Shown in pieces: positions 29,711-39,053 of a stretch of 64,000 nucleotides of DNA. The translations under genes and the position numbers were made by a program. The stretch spans positions 73,427-137,426 of the forward strand of contig CAMDHH010000001.1 in NCBI GenBank assembly GCA_945898065.1, given 5' to 3'. Source of the stretch: Bifidobacterium breve. Its GTDB lineage: Bacteria > Actinomycetota > Actinomycetes > Nanopelagicales > Nanopelagicaceae. The notes below the pieces were generated by a model. The model saw only the letters and a list, made by a program, of their open reading frames with translations, ran no database searches and was not told where the DNA came from. Numbering within the stretch: position 1 is the first letter of the stretch; each line of letters starts with the position of its first letter.

Positions 29711-31600
29711 ATGGCAACACCTCGTCTTTTTCTTCTCAAGTCTGAGGTAATTGCTAAGCCAGCGGGCGAAATTGCACTTGATGCACCGATTGCTCGTATC
29801 TGGGTGGAAACGGGTGTCGATCATTTAGATCAGCCATACGACTACCTGGTGCCGCAAGCGCTTTCATCTCGAGTCGCTGTTGGTATTCGAGTTCAAATTC
29901 CATTTTCACATCATGAAGTAGAAGGCATTGTTATATCAAGACATTCGAGTGCCCAAACCGGCGCAAAACTAAAGAGTATTACTAAAGTGCTTTCAAATTT
30001 TTCTGTTGCAACGCCTTCTTCTCTAAAACTCTACGAACGCGTTGCCAATCATTTTGCAGCCTCAACGAGTGACGTCCTTCGAAGTGCGATTCCTCCACGT
30101 GTCGCAAGTGCAGAAAAGGGCAGAAGTGCTTACGAAGCAATACCTGATGAAAAAAAGAAATCTAGGCAGAGAGTTGAGTTTATAGCTTTAGCGCCGCACA
30201 TCTCGCCATTAGAACAACTAGCAGGGCTAATAGATGTAGGTAGCGGCTCACCGCTCGTTATTGTTCCCGACGAACGAGATTTACTCTCTTTAGCCACCCT
30301 GTGGAACGAAAAGAATCCAGGCAATGAGGCAATTACTCTTGGAAGTTCATTGAGTCGAAGCGAAAGATACAAAAATTATCTAGATTCCCTATCTCAGTCA
30401 AAAAGATTAGTCATAGGAACTCGCAGTGCAATCTTTGCGCCCGTTGCAAACCTTGCCTCAATTATCGTCTACAAAGAATCTTCTCCTGATTATTTCGATC
30501 CTCGTTCTCCTGGATGGAATGTTGGAGATGTAGCACGGATGCGCGCCTCTGATGAATCTGTAGATCTACTTTTTCTATCATTTGTTCCTTCACTCAATAT
30601 TGCCCGTGAGATTGATCAACGTCGTATCAAATACATTCATGAATCGCACCGCTTGAGCGTACGAGCATTTTCTCCATTGCCAGCGCAATTACTACCTGAT
30701 CGAATCTTTCAACCTGTCCGAGATGCAATCAAAAAGGGACCAGTCCTCTTCTTAGTTTCGCGAAAAGGTTATGCAAGTGCGTTGATATGTGGACAGTGCA
30801 GAAATTTTGCTCTTTGTGCTTGCGGTGGACGTGTAAAAATTGTCGCAGGTAATAAGCCACCTCAATGCTCGCACTGCGCGGGGGAGTTTCCAACATGGAG
30901 ATGCGCATGGTGTAAAAGCGATAAACAGTATGCGGGAGGAAGAGGCATCGATCGTGCAAGTGAAGAGATCGGACGCGCATTCCCTAATGTCACAATCATC
31001 TCTTCTTCAGGAGATTCAATAAAGAATGAAATTTTGGATGAAAAGTGCATTGTTATATCAACTCCTGGGGCTCAACCGATTTCAAAAAATGGGTACAGCG
31101 CTGTAGTGATCCTGAATGCCTTAGCGTTCTTCTCTCATGATGATCTTTGCGCAGGGGAGCGTGCTCGAGAGATGCTTTTCGAAACATGTGGACTTGTCAA
31201 AAAGGATGGTCAGATACTTATTGCGATAGATGATGCGCATCCAATTATTGGCGCGATCACTCAGTGGAACCCTGCAACAATGATTCAGAGAGAGTTGCGC
31301 GAACGTGAAGAACTTTGCCTTCCACCTTTCGAGAAGAGCGCATATCTTCGTGTTTCAAGCGAGGAAGTGACCCAGCTTGTATCCGGCCTTCGTAGTTCCA
31401 TCGCTTCTGGACGCTTGAATTCAACGGTATCGATCTTAGGTCCTGTTGAGTTAGGTAATGATGAATCAAAAATCATCCTACGCTTCAATGAGAAAGATCA
31501 TGAAAGTACTGCAATTTTCTTACGTGAACTACAACGCAAACGTGGAATTGCCAAGAAGCCACTTCTATATATTCGAATAACTCCATACTCACTCGCGTAA
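29711..31600 (+). CDS. priA: PriA-like primosomal protein lacking helicase motifs
   Basis: A 629-residue PriA homologue. The N-terminal 3'-DNA-binding domain (VDHLDQPYDYLVP) and the zinc-binding Cys cluster (CGQCRNFALCACGG, CSHC, CAWC) are kept. The helicase core has lost its Walker A: no GSGKT is present. The DEEH box is replaced by YKESSPDYFDPR. The protein probably cannot hydrolyse ATP. Degenerate PriA is usual in actinobacteria, where it is annotated as probable N'. It may still recognise forks and load partners. Confidence 0.9.
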   Translation: MATPRLFLLKSEVIAKPAGEIALDAPIARIWVETGVDHLDQPYDYLVPQALSSRVAVGIRVQIPFSHHEVEGIVISRHSSAQTGAKLKSITKVLSNFSVATPSSLKLYERVANHFAASTSDVLRSAIPPRVASAEKGRSAYEAIPDEKKKSRQRVEFIALAPHISPLEQLAGLIDVGSGSPLVIVPDERDLLSLATLWNEKNPGNEAITLGSSLSRSERYKNYLDSLSQSKRLVIGTRSAIFAPVANLASIIVYKESSPDYFDPRSPGWNVGDVARMRASDESVDLLFLSFVPSLNIAREIDQRRIKYIHESHRLSVRAFSPLPAQLLPDRIFQPVRDAIKKGPVLFLVSRKGYASALICGQCRNFALCACGGRVKIVAGNKPPQCSHCAGEFPTWRCAWCKSDKQYAGGRGIDRASEEIGRAFPNVTIISSSGDSIKNEILDEKCIVISTPGAQPISKNGYSAVVILNALAFFSHDDLCAGERAREMLFETCGLVKKDGQILIAIDDAHPIIGAITQWNPATMIQRELREREELCLPPFEKSAYLRVSSEEVTQLVSGLRSSIASGRLNSTVSILGPVELGNDESKIILRFNEKDHESTAIFLRELQRKRGIAKKPLLYIRITPYSLA

Positions 31601-31624
31601 TGTGAAAGTTGCTTCATGCCTTGG

Positions 31625-31630
31625 TAGACT
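31625..31630 (+). promoter_or_regulatory. Promoter of leaderless def transcript
   Basis: TAGACT six bases before the ATG at 31637. GTGAAA (31602-31607), 17 bp further up, matches TTGACA at four of six positions, which makes it the best complete promoter in the window. Confidence 0.6.
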
Positions 31631-31636
31631 CAGAGC

Positions 31637-32191
31637 ATGTCAATTCAACCGATACGCCTCTTTGGTGACCCAGTATTGGTTACGAAAACGGCGCCAGTTA
31701 TTGACTTTGATAAAGAGTTGCGAATATTGGTTCAAGATTTAACCGATACCATGCTCGATGCTCCAGGAGCCGGACTAGCTGCTCCACAAATAGGCGTCCC
31801 TCTTCGTGTCTTCGTCTGGGATGTTGATGAAACGCTCGGGCATCTCATTAATCCGTCGTTAGATTTGAGTGAAGAATTGCAAGAGGGTGAGGAAGGGTGT
31901 CTGTCGTTTCCTGAACTTCGCTACCCAGCGCCGCGCGCAATGAGAGTTGTAGCAAAAGGTTGGAATATGTACGGGGAACCAATTAGCGTTGAAGGTTCGG
32001 AACTCTTAGCGCGTGCGATCCAACACGAGAGCGACCATTTGGATGGAATACTTTTTATCGACCGTCTTAGCGTCGAAGATAGAAAGTTGGCAATGAGAGA
32101 GATTCGTGAATCAGAATGGTTCAATGAGAATAACGGAGCTCTTCCAACGATCAAAGAATCTCCTCATTCCTTATTTGGACGGAATACTTAG
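31637..32191 (+). CDS. def: Peptide deformylase
   Basis: Iron/zinc hydrolase that removes the N-formyl group from nascent proteins. All three motifs are present: GAGLAAPQIG, EGCLSFPE and QHESDHLDG (HExxH). 184 residues. Its stop shares one base with the fmt GTG start, coupling deformylase and formyltransferase, as in many bacteria. Confidence 0.95.
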   Translation: MSIQPIRLFGDPVLVTKTAPVIDFDKELRILVQDLTDTMLDAPGAGLAAPQIGVPLRVFVWDVDETLGHLINPSLDLSEELQEGEEGCLSFPELRYPAPRAMRVVAKGWNMYGEPISVEGSELLARAIQHESDHLDGILFIDRLSVEDRKLAMREIRESEWFNENNGALPTIKESPHSLFGRNT

Positions 32192-33102
32192 TGCGTATAG
32201 GCGTGGCGGCAACGCCGGCAGTCGCGCTTCCATCTTTGAATTCGCTCTTAGATAGCGAACACGAGTTAGTAAGAACGATTACCGTGCCTGATAAACCATC
32301 AGGACGTGGAAGAGTTCTAACACCATCAATTGTGGCGAAGTGGTCGAACGAGCATGCAATACCTTGCCAAAAGCCAGTACATAGTGATGATTTGATAGGT
32401 CACATTGAAGATTTAGATTTAGTGATAACAATTGGCTATGGGGTGATTTTGCCGGAGAAAATTCTTTCGCTACCTAAACATGGTTTCATCAACCTGCACT
32501 TCTCACTTCTTCCCAAGTATCGCGGAGCCGCTCCCGTCCAACGTGCCCTAGCAAACGCGGAGCAAGTCACGGGCGTAACTGTCTTTGCACTGGATAAAGG
32601 AATGGATACTGGACCGATTTACCTTTCAGAGAGTGTTCCAATAGATCCAACATGGAGAGCGAGTGAGTTACTTGAAGCACTTGCTCACATAGGGCCCAAA
32701 GCACTTGCTCAAACCTGCGAAATGATTGCGCGAAATGAGAGTCCAAGGATTCAAAGTGGTCAGTCGAGTCTTGCGCCGAAAATTTCGGTAGAGGAAGCCA
32801 AGTTGGATTTCACTGACTGCGCTCAGGTGGTTTCTAACAACGTGCGTGCTTTCTATCCTTCACCTAGTGCTTGGACACTATTTCGCGGTGAAAAAATGAA
32901 GATCGCTCGAACCGGAAATATGGCCACTACATCAGATTTGTCTATCGGTGAAATCAGGGTAGACGCGAATTCTGTAACAATCGGATGCGCCAAGAATGAA
33001 GGCATTGAGATATTGGAACTGACTCCAGCGGGGAAAAATGAAATGAGAGCGATTGATTGGGCTAGAGGAGCACGCATACTTCCTGGTGAAATCTTTGGTT
33101 GA
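32191..33102 (+). CDS. fmt: Methionyl-tRNA formyltransferase
   Basis: Formylates initiator Met-tRNA with 10-formyl-THF. Catalytic Asn/His in FINLHFSLLPKYRGAAPVQRA and Asp in KGMDTGPI; a C-terminal OB-like tRNA-binding domain follows. 303 residues. GTG start 32191. The 3' end overlaps rsmB. Confidence 0.94.
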   Translation: MRIGVAATPAVALPSLNSLLDSEHELVRTITVPDKPSGRGRVLTPSIVAKWSNEHAIPCQKPVHSDDLIGHIEDLDLVITIGYGVILPEKILSLPKHGFINLHFSLLPKYRGAAPVQRALANAEQVTGVTVFALDKGMDTGPIYLSESVPIDPTWRASELLEALAHIGPKALAQTCEMIARNESPRIQSGQSSLAPKISVEEAKLDFTDCAQVVSNNVRAFYPSPSAWTLFRGEKMKIARTGNMATTSDLSIGEIRVDANSVTIGCAKNEGIEILELTPAGKNEMRAIDWARGARILPGEIFG

Positions 33103-34459
33103 AGCCCGTCGCAACATATTCAAGTCTCCTAAACCAGATGCGTCACGCCTTCTTGCATTTGATCTTCTGAGTGAAGTCAACCGAAATGGTGGCTTTTCAA
33201 ATCTTCTTCTGCCTCAAGCACTCTCTGCAAGTTCATTGGATGAACGCGATCGCTCATTCGTAACAGAATTGCTCTATGGCACTTTGCGTATGCAGGGTAA
33301 GCACGATTGGGTCCTATCCCATATTAGTGATCGACCATGGAGTGAAGTAGATGCAGGAATAGTTGATATTGCCCGTATGGGTGTACATCAGATTCACGAG
33401 ATGCGTGTGCCCGATCACGCTGCAGTCAGTGCAACAGTTGAGGTTGCGCGCAAACGTATTGGTGAATCAAAAGCGAGTTTCGTCAATGCCTTGCTAAGAA
33501 ATGTGACTCGTACCTCGATAGAAGATTGGTTTGCTCCACTTGCATCAATCAGTGATCCAGTTGAAAGATTCTCTATTCAGTATTCGCATCCTCAATGGAT
33601 CGTCTCTGCATATTTTGATCTGCTCAAAGATTGGGAGGCAGTTGAGTCACTCCTTGCGATAAACAATGTTGCAGCTAAGCCAACCCTTGTTTCATGGCCA
33701 GGTCGCTCTACACAGAAAGAGTTAGTGGATCTCGGGGGAGTCGCAACAAAATTCTCGAGCTACGGTGCGCAATTTGATGGAGCACCAGGAACACTTGAAG
33801 TCATTCGACATCGCAATGCTGGCGTACAAGATGAAGGCTCCCAGTTGGTAACAACAGTCTTTGCAGCAGCGGTATCGGGGAAAATGAATTGGTTAGACCT
33901 TTGCGCGGGCCCAGGTGGAAAAGCTGCGCTTCTATCTAGTATCGCCGGCGTGGATGGAGCGAAATTTACAGCGAATGAAATATCTACGCCTAGAGCGCAA
34001 TTAGTGAAACAAGTTGTGGCGGGTGCACGTGTATGGGTTGGCGATGGACGAGAGATATCTACTCATGGCGAAACTTTCGATGCAATTCTTATTGATGCAC
34101 CGTGTACCGGTTTAGGTGCTCTTCGCCGTCGTCCCGAAGTTCGCTGGCGTAGAACTGTTCAAGATTTACGTGAACTTACCCAATTACAAAGAGAGCTTTT
34201 AGAGGGAGCATATGAAGTTCTAGAGTCAGGTGGAATTTTGGGCTATGCAACATGTTCTCCGCATTTAGCTGAAACTCAAGTTCAGGTGATGGGTTTACTC
34301 AAAGCCCATCCTGACTTAGAGCAAATTCCAGTAGATGCTTTTATGCCAAAGAACTTAAAAGTGGCAACTCGCTCAGAATCTATGACCTTATGGACACATA
34401 TTCACGGAACTGATGCGATGTTTTTAGCACTCTTTCGTAAAAAAAGTGAAGTGAAATAG
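33086..34459 (+). CDS. rsmB: 16S rRNA m5C967 methyltransferase RsmB
   Basis: SAM-dependent rRNA cytosine-5 methyltransferase. The N-terminal NusB-like RNA-binding domain starts near RLLAFDLLSEVNRNGGFSN. The C-terminal Rossmann domain has DLCAGPGGKAALLSS, catalytic DAPCTGLGALRRRPEVRW and YATCSPH. GTG 33086 was chosen (overlap of 17 bp with fmt); TTG 33053 and TTG 33095 are alternatives. About 457 residues. Confidence 0.92.
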   Translation: MKSLVEARRNIFKSPKPDASRLLAFDLLSEVNRNGGFSNLLLPQALSASSLDERDRSFVTELLYGTLRMQGKHDWVLSHISDRPWSEVDAGIVDIARMGVHQIHEMRVPDHAAVSATVEVARKRIGESKASFVNALLRNVTRTSIEDWFAPLASISDPVERFSIQYSHPQWIVSAYFDLLKDWEAVESLLAINNVAAKPTLVSWPGRSTQKELVDLGGVATKFSSYGAQFDGAPGTLEVIRHRNAGVQDEGSQLVTTVFAAAVSGKMNWLDLCAGPGGKAALLSSIAGVDGAKFTANEISTPRAQLVKQVVAGARVWVGDGREISTHGETFDAILIDAPCTGLGALRRRPEVRWRRTVQDLRELTQLQRELLEGAYEVLESGGILGYATCSPHLAETQVQVMGLLKAHPDLEQIPVDAFMPKNLKVATRSESMTLWTHIHGTDAMFLALFRKKSEVK

Positions 34460-34465
34460 TAAGGT
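34460..34465 (+). promoter_or_regulatory. -10 box of leaderless rpe transcript
   Basis: TAAGGT directly after the rsmB stop, six bases before the rpe ATG at 34472. Confidence 0.5.
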
Positions 34466-34471
34466 TATTTC

Positions 34472-35134
34472 ATGGCCTCCGAAATCCGAATTACGCCATC
34501 CATTCTCAACGCTGACTTCAGTCATCTACAGTCAGAGATAGCAAAGATTGCCAGCGTCTCAGATCTTCTGCATCTAGATGTCATGGACAATGTTTTTGTC
34601 CCAAATTTCACATTCAATTACGAGAGTGCTTCAAAAATTATCAAAGAGAGCGCACTTCCTGTTGACGCACATTTGATGGTTGCCGATGTAGATCGCATTG
34701 CTCCAGAATATGCGCAAGCTGGTTGTGCGAGTGTGACTATTCATGCTGAAGCGACAAAGGATATATCTGAGACCTTGCGTGCTATTAGAAAAAGCGGCGC
34801 ACGCTCTGGTTTAGCACTCAAACCCGCAACGCAGATTGAGGATTACGCCGATTTCATCGATGATGTAGATATGTTTTTGATAATGACAGTTGAGCCAGGT
34901 TTTGGTGGTCAAAAATTCATGACCGACATGATGAGCAAGGTTTCGCGCACGCGTGCAATTATTGGTTCCAGACCGATATGGCTTCAGGTAGATGGTGGTA
35001 TCTCGACGGAGACTATTGAAATCGCCGCCGATGCAGGAGCAGACACTTTTGTTGCTGGCAGCGCTGTATTCAACGCCCAAGATCCTGCTGCGATGGTGAC
35101 GTCATTGCGAGAACTTGCTTCAAAATCCTCATAG
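34472..35134 (+). CDS. rpe: Ribulose-phosphate 3-epimerase
   Basis: Pentose-phosphate TIM barrel that interconverts ribulose-5-P and xylulose-5-P. PSILNADF, LHLDVMDNVFVPN (metal ligands), VEPGFGGQKF and VDGGI motifs. 220 residues. Its 12-bp spacing from rsmB contains its own predicted -10. Confidence 0.95.
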   Translation: MASEIRITPSILNADFSHLQSEIAKIASVSDLLHLDVMDNVFVPNFTFNYESASKIIKESALPVDAHLMVADVDRIAPEYAQAGCASVTIHAEATKDISETLRAIRKSGARSGLALKPATQIEDYADFIDDVDMFLIMTVEPGFGGQKFMTDMMSKVSRTRAIIGSRPIWLQVDGGISTETIEIAADAGADTFVAGSAVFNAQDPAAMVTSLRELASKSS

Positions 35135-35187
35135 ACCATATTCGAATCTGACTCAATAATGGTCAATGCAAGCGGCTTCTCCTCTAG

Positions 35188-35193
35188 TAAACT
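35188..35193 (+). promoter_or_regulatory. -10 box of leaderless hisE transcript
   Basis: TAAACT six bases before the ATG at 35200, within the 65-bp rpe-hisE spacer. Confidence 0.5.
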
Positions 35194-35199
35194 CACACT

Positions 35200-35463
35200 A
35201 TGAAAACATTCGAAGGGCTTTGGACTGAGCTATCCCAGATAGCGCTGACTCGCCCCGAGGGTTCAGGAACTGTAGCTGCCTTGGATGCAGGCGTTCACGC
35301 AATCGGTAAGAAGATAATTGAAGAGGCTGGCGAAGTATGGCTGGCAGCTGAGCACGAGAGTAATGAAGCGTTAGCGCAAGAGATAAGCCAACTTCTCTAT
35401 CACCTACAAACGCTGATGATTGCGCGAGGACTGACCCTCGACGACATCTACAAAGACCTCTAG
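35200..35463 (+). CDS. hisE: Phosphoribosyl-ATP pyrophosphatase
   Basis: Second step of histidine synthesis, hydrolysing PR-ATP to PR-AMP. 87-residue all-alpha MazG-like fold with acidic metal-binding helices [17 protein letters not shown] and [10 protein letters not shown]. hisG follows 8 bp later, the actinobacterial hisE-hisG pair. Start ATG 35200 without SD. Confidence 0.93.
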   Translation: MKTFEGLWTELSQIALTRPEGSGTVAALDAGVHAIGKKIIEEAGEVWLAAEHESNEALAQEISQLLYHLQTLMIARGLTLDDIYKDL

Positions 35464-35471
35464 GAGATCTC

Positions 35472-36317
35472 ATGTTACGAATTGCAATTCCTAATAAGGG
35501 ATCTTTAGCAGATGAATCGATTGCAATATTGAAAGAAGCGGGTTACCGTCAACGAACTGATAGTCGCGACTTAGTTCTTTTAGATAATGAAAATGGTGTT
35601 GAGTTTTACTATCTTCGCCCGCGCGATATCGCACTCTATGTGGGCAGTGGCGAACTCGAAGCAGGCATCACAGGTCGTGATTTATTAATCGATTCTGGCG
35701 CAAAAGCAGATGAGGTTCTAGAACTCAATTTCGGTGGCTCTACTTTCAGATTTGCAGGAAGAGCTGATATTGATTGGGATATAAAGAAGATTTCGGGTAA
35801 GAGAGTTGCAACGGCCTATCCAGGATTGGTCGAAAAACACCTAAATTCACTTGGTATCAAGGCAGAAGTGGTCCGACTTGATGGAGCAGTTGAAAGTAGT
35901 GTTCGACTTGGTGTTGCCGATCTAATCGCCGATGTCGTAAGTACAGGTAACACTTTACGACAGGCTGGTCTCAAAATATTTGCAGAACCAATTCTCGTCA
36001 GTGAGGCGGTACTCATTACTCGATCCGGTGTTGCTATTCCGACCGAATTAGAAATCCTTATACGTCGACTACAAGGCGTTGTGACAGCCCGTAAGTATGT
36101 TCTCCTTGATTACGATGTGAAGAAGGTTGATTCAGAGGCCGCTTGTGCGATAACGCCAGGCTTGGAATCGCCAACTATTTCACCGCTGCAAAATGCTGAA
36201 TGGGTCGCTGTACGTGCAATGGTTCTGCGCAAGGAGACCAATAGAGTTATGGATGAGCTTTGGGCAATCGGAGCGCGTGGAATTTTAGTTACAGATATCC
36301 ACGCTTGTCGTCTCTAA
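35472..36317 (+). CDS. hisG: ATP phosphoribosyltransferase, long form
   Basis: First committed step of histidine synthesis (ATP + PRPP). IPNKGSLADESIAILKEAGY, DLIADVVSTGNTLRQAGL for PRPP binding, and a C-terminal ACT-like regulatory domain (about 210-281) expected to give histidine feedback inhibition. 281 residues. An AGGAG SD is present. Its TAA interlocks with the convergent serB TAG in the tetranucleotide CTAA. Confidence 0.95.
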   Translation: MLRIAIPNKGSLADESIAILKEAGYRQRTDSRDLVLLDNENGVEFYYLRPRDIALYVGSGELEAGITGRDLLIDSGAKADEVLELNFGGSTFRFAGRADIDWDIKKISGKRVATAYPGLVEKHLNSLGIKAEVVRLDGAVESSVRLGVADLIADVVSTGNTLRQAGLKIFAEPILVSEAVLITRSGVAIPTELEILIRRLQGVVTARKYVLLDYDVKKVDSEAACAITPGLESPTISPLQNAEWVAVRAMVLRKETNRVMDELWAIGARGILVTDIHACRL

Positions 36318-37519
36318 CTATGTGAGTCGGCTTCTTCGATCTCTTCACGGCCAATACCTAACAAATATAGAACTGAATCCAAATACGGCGCGCTTACAGA
36401 ACTATCTGCCGCAGCTTTAACTGCTGGCTTAGCGTTGAATGCGATACCAAGTCCAGCCATCGCGATCATATCGAGATCATTAGCGCCATCACCGATAGCG
36501 ATTGTCTGATCGATATTTATTTTTTCTGTAGCAGCGAAATCTTTGAGTGCCTGCGCTTTAGCAGCACGATCGATAATAGGACCAACGACTTTGCCAGTCA
36601 GTTTTCCATCAATAATTTCTAATGTGTTTGCGCGGTAGTGAGTGATATTGAGTTCTTTGAGTAGTGGATCAATTACATTGTGGAAGCCACCAGAGACAAC
36701 GCATACAGTGTGGCCGAGACGTTGTAGAGTTCTAATCAATGTACGGGCCCCTGGGGTGAGCACGATCTCGTTTTGAACCTGACTAATAGCATCGTCTGAT
36801 AAGCCGGCGAGTAAGGCGACGCGAGCAATGAGCGCTTGCGCGAAATCGATTTCCCCGCGCATGGCAGCATCAGTTATTTTGACAACTTCTGCATTCACAC
36901 CAGCCTTAGAGGCTAGCAACTCAATAACCTCTTGTTGAATCAGAGTTGAATCCACATCAAGAAGTACGAGTTTTCTCGCGTGCCTAATGAGACCACCCGG
37001 TTGCACTGCAATATCTACACCTTGCTCTATCGCAACGCGCGCTAGAGAAGACTTCAGTACTTTTTGGTCGGCGTGAGAGATGACGAATTCAATTGCAGTC
37101 ACTGGATATGAAGCAGTTCTAGAAATCGACTCAATATTGCCTCCAAGTCCGCTTATAGTCTGCGCAACTTTTGCAACGGCAGATGGCACTAGTTTTGGAG
37201 AAAGGAGTACGGCGTGAACTAATCCTGTTTTAGCGGCAATGGATGAGATCGGAGCACTTGAAAAAGATGTCGCTATATCAACATCAAGAGTCTTAGAGAG
37301 TTCTTCGAGATCGCTATCTATTGCCTCACTATGCGCAGGATTACACGCAATCAAAAGGGTGAGAATGAGTCTCTCGCGAATAACTACCTGTTCAATATCC
37401 AATACGGTAAGTGAAAATGGAGCCAAGGTCTCAAATAGTGTTGCCGTAATACCTGGTTTATCGATTCCAGTAAGAAGAATGAGTCCGGTGAACTCTTCTT
37501 TATCGTTGGTAGCGCTCAT
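36314..37519 (-). CDS. serB: Phosphoserine phosphatase with N-terminal ACT domains
   Basis: Last step of serine synthesis. About 180 N-terminal residues form two ACT-like regulatory domains. The HAD domain follows, with nucleophile in DVDST (D188/D190), VSGG (motif II), a Lys region and GDGANDLDM (motif IV). 401 residues, the usual actinobacterial length. The 3' end overlaps hisG by 4 bp tail to tail. A TAACCT box lies nine bases before the ATG. Confidence 0.94.
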   Translation of the reverse strand: MSATNDKEEFTGLILLTGIDKPGITATLFETLAPFSLTVLDIEQVVIRERLILTLLIACNPAHSEAIDSDLEELSKTLDVDIATSFSSAPISSIAAKTGLVHAVLLSPKLVPSAVAKVAQTISGLGGNIESISRTASYPVTAIEFVISHADQKVLKSSLARVAIEQGVDIAVQPGGLIRHARKLVLLDVDSTLIQQEVIELLASKAGVNAEVVKITDAAMRGEIDFAQALIARVALLAGLSDDAISQVQNEIVLTPGARTLIRTLQRLGHTVCVVSGGFHNVIDPLLKELNITHYRANTLEIIDGKLTGKVVGPIIDRAAKAQALKDFAATEKINIDQTIAIGDGANDLDMIAMAGLGIAFNAKPAVKAAADSSVSAPYLDSVLYLLGIGREEIEEADSHS

Positions 37520-37604
37520 AAGGAGTCGAGGTTATCGCGAATCACTCCTTGAATATGCGCAATTTTGCCACCTTGCGGCGTGATTGCGACTATCTTTTTC
37601 GCCT

Positions 37605-38393
37605 ATGGGTAATGAATCGATATTAGAGCTGCGCGATGTCAGTGTTCGTCGCGGTGAGTCAACGATTCTTGGTCCCATAAATTTCTCAATTGCTCCAGGG
37701 GAGCGATGGGTCATTCTGGGTCCCAACGGCGCGGGTAAATCAACCCTTCTCAATATTCTAGCCACCCGAATCTTTCCAACCCAAGGTAAGGCGTTTTTAT
37801 TGGGAGAGGAGATGGGCAAAGTCGATCTATTCGAACTTAGAACTCGAATTGGAACGTGTGCCTCAATAGTTGCCGAAGATATTCCATATGACGAACTAGT
37901 ACGCGATGTAGTTCTTACTGCAGCCTATGCAATTCTTGGAAGATGGAATGAAGATTACGATTTATGGGATGAATCACGCGCAATCGCACTGCTAACTAAC
38001 TTCGGAGTACGAGATCTCGGTGATCGACTCTACGGCTCACTCAGTGATGGAGAGAAGAAGAGAGTTCAAATTTCGCGTGCACTCATGGCCGATCCAGAAT
38101 TACTCCTATTAGATGAACCAACAGCAGGTCTGGATCTAGGTGGCAGGGAAGATTTGTTGCGTCGCTTCTCCGCCTTTTCGCAAGATCCGAGCGCACCAGC
38201 AACGATTTTGGTCACGCACCACATAGAAGAAATTCCTTCTGGCACGACGCATGCACTACTTCTCCATAATGGAGTCATTGCTGTCTCTGGTCCAATCGCA
38301 CAAGTAATTACTCAGGAACACTTGAGTGCCGTCTTTGGGATTTCAATGAGTGTTCTACATCAAAATGGACGATTCTTTGCCCGTGCAATGTGA
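37605..38393 (+). CDS. ABC transporter ATP-binding protein
   Basis: A 262-residue stand-alone ABC ATPase. Walker A GPNGAGKST, ABC signature LSDGEKKRVQISRAL, Walker B LLLLDEPTAGLD and switch HHIEEI. There is no transmembrane or solute-binding gene next to it, so the substrate is unknown. It resembles ModF/YlmA-type ATPases linked to metal or iron uptake in other actinobacteria, but this is tentative. Start ATG 37605, with TATCTT (37591-37596) as a probable -10 for a near-leaderless message. Confidence 0.85.
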   Translation: MGNESILELRDVSVRRGESTILGPINFSIAPGERWVILGPNGAGKSTLLNILATRIFPTQGKAFLLGEEMGKVDLFELRTRIGTCASIVAEDIPYDELVRDVVLTAAYAILGRWNEDYDLWDESRAIALLTNFGVRDLGDRLYGSLSDGEKKRVQISRALMADPELLLLDEPTAGLDLGGREDLLRRFSAFSQDPSAPATILVTHHIEEIPSGTTHALLLHNGVIAVSGPIAQVITQEHLSAVFGISMSVLHQNGRFFARAM

Positions 38394-39000
38394 TGAAAGT
38401 TGGGCAAAGGTCTTAGCTGCGTTTTCATCGGAAATAGAAAGTATTGAAAGATCTCTTGAAGGAAAGATTTCCTACCCACGATTTGATATAGCATTTCGAG
38501 CACTTACTCTTCCGATTGAAAGTGTTCGAGTTGTAATTTTCGGTCAAGATCCTTATCCAACGCCTGGTAATGCAACGGGATTTGCTTTCGCTGTGCCCAA
38601 TGAGAAGAAGATTCCGGCATCATTGCAAAATATCTTCAAGGAATATCGACAGGATTTGGGGTGTGAAGATGCCCCATCATCAGACTTATCGAAGTGGAGT
38701 AACCAAGGCGTCTTGCTTCTCAATCGAGCATTGACTTTTTCACCTGATGGCCACATTTCAATGAAGCAGTGGGCTCCTATTACTAATGCAATTGCGCGTG
38801 AATTAGGCAAGCGCGATGTTGTGGCAATTCTTTGGGGCAACGATGCTAAGAGTTTGAAGGAATATTTTCGAGGTGATTGGGTAATTGAGAGCGCACACCC
38901 GAGCCCATTATCTGCCTACCGAGGATTCTTTGGTTCCAAGCCGTTTACAAAATCAAACGAAATCCTGAGAAGCAACGCGCTACCAACTGTTACTTGGTAA
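38365..39000 (+). CDS. ung: Uracil-DNA glycosylase (family 1)
   Basis: Removes uracil from DNA. Motif A GQDPYPTPGNATGFAFAV has catalytic Asp and Tyr; the actinobacterial Pro replaces the usual His after Tyr. LLLNRALTF binds uracil, and the HPSPLSAYRGFFGSKPF Leu-intercalation loop has the catalytic His. ATG 38365 overlaps the ABC gene by 29 bp; GTG 38383 is an alternative start. About 211 residues. Confidence 0.93.
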   Translation: MDDSLPVQCDESWAKVLAAFSSEIESIERSLEGKISYPRFDIAFRALTLPIESVRVVIFGQDPYPTPGNATGFAFAVPNEKKIPASLQNIFKEYRQDLGCEDAPSSDLSKWSNQGVLLLNRALTFSPDGHISMKQWAPITNAIARELGKRDVVAILWGNDAKSLKEYFRGDWVIESAHPSPLSAYRGFFGSKPFTKSNEILRSNALPTVTW

Positions 39001-39005
39001 AAAGA

Positions 39006-39035
39006 AAGAGGGCCCAGGTTGCCCTGAGCCCTCTT
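39006..39035 (-). terminator. Rho-independent terminator of the purine permease gene
   Basis: Stem AAGAGGGC/GCCCTCTT (39006-39013 with 39028-39035) extended by CAGG/CCTG around a TTGC loop. On the minus strand it is followed by TTTCTTTTT, a classic U tract. On the plus strand there is no T run, so its effect on ung is less certain. It is the only clear intrinsic terminator I found. Confidence 0.8.
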
Positions 39036-39053
39036 CCAACAAAATTTCTACAA

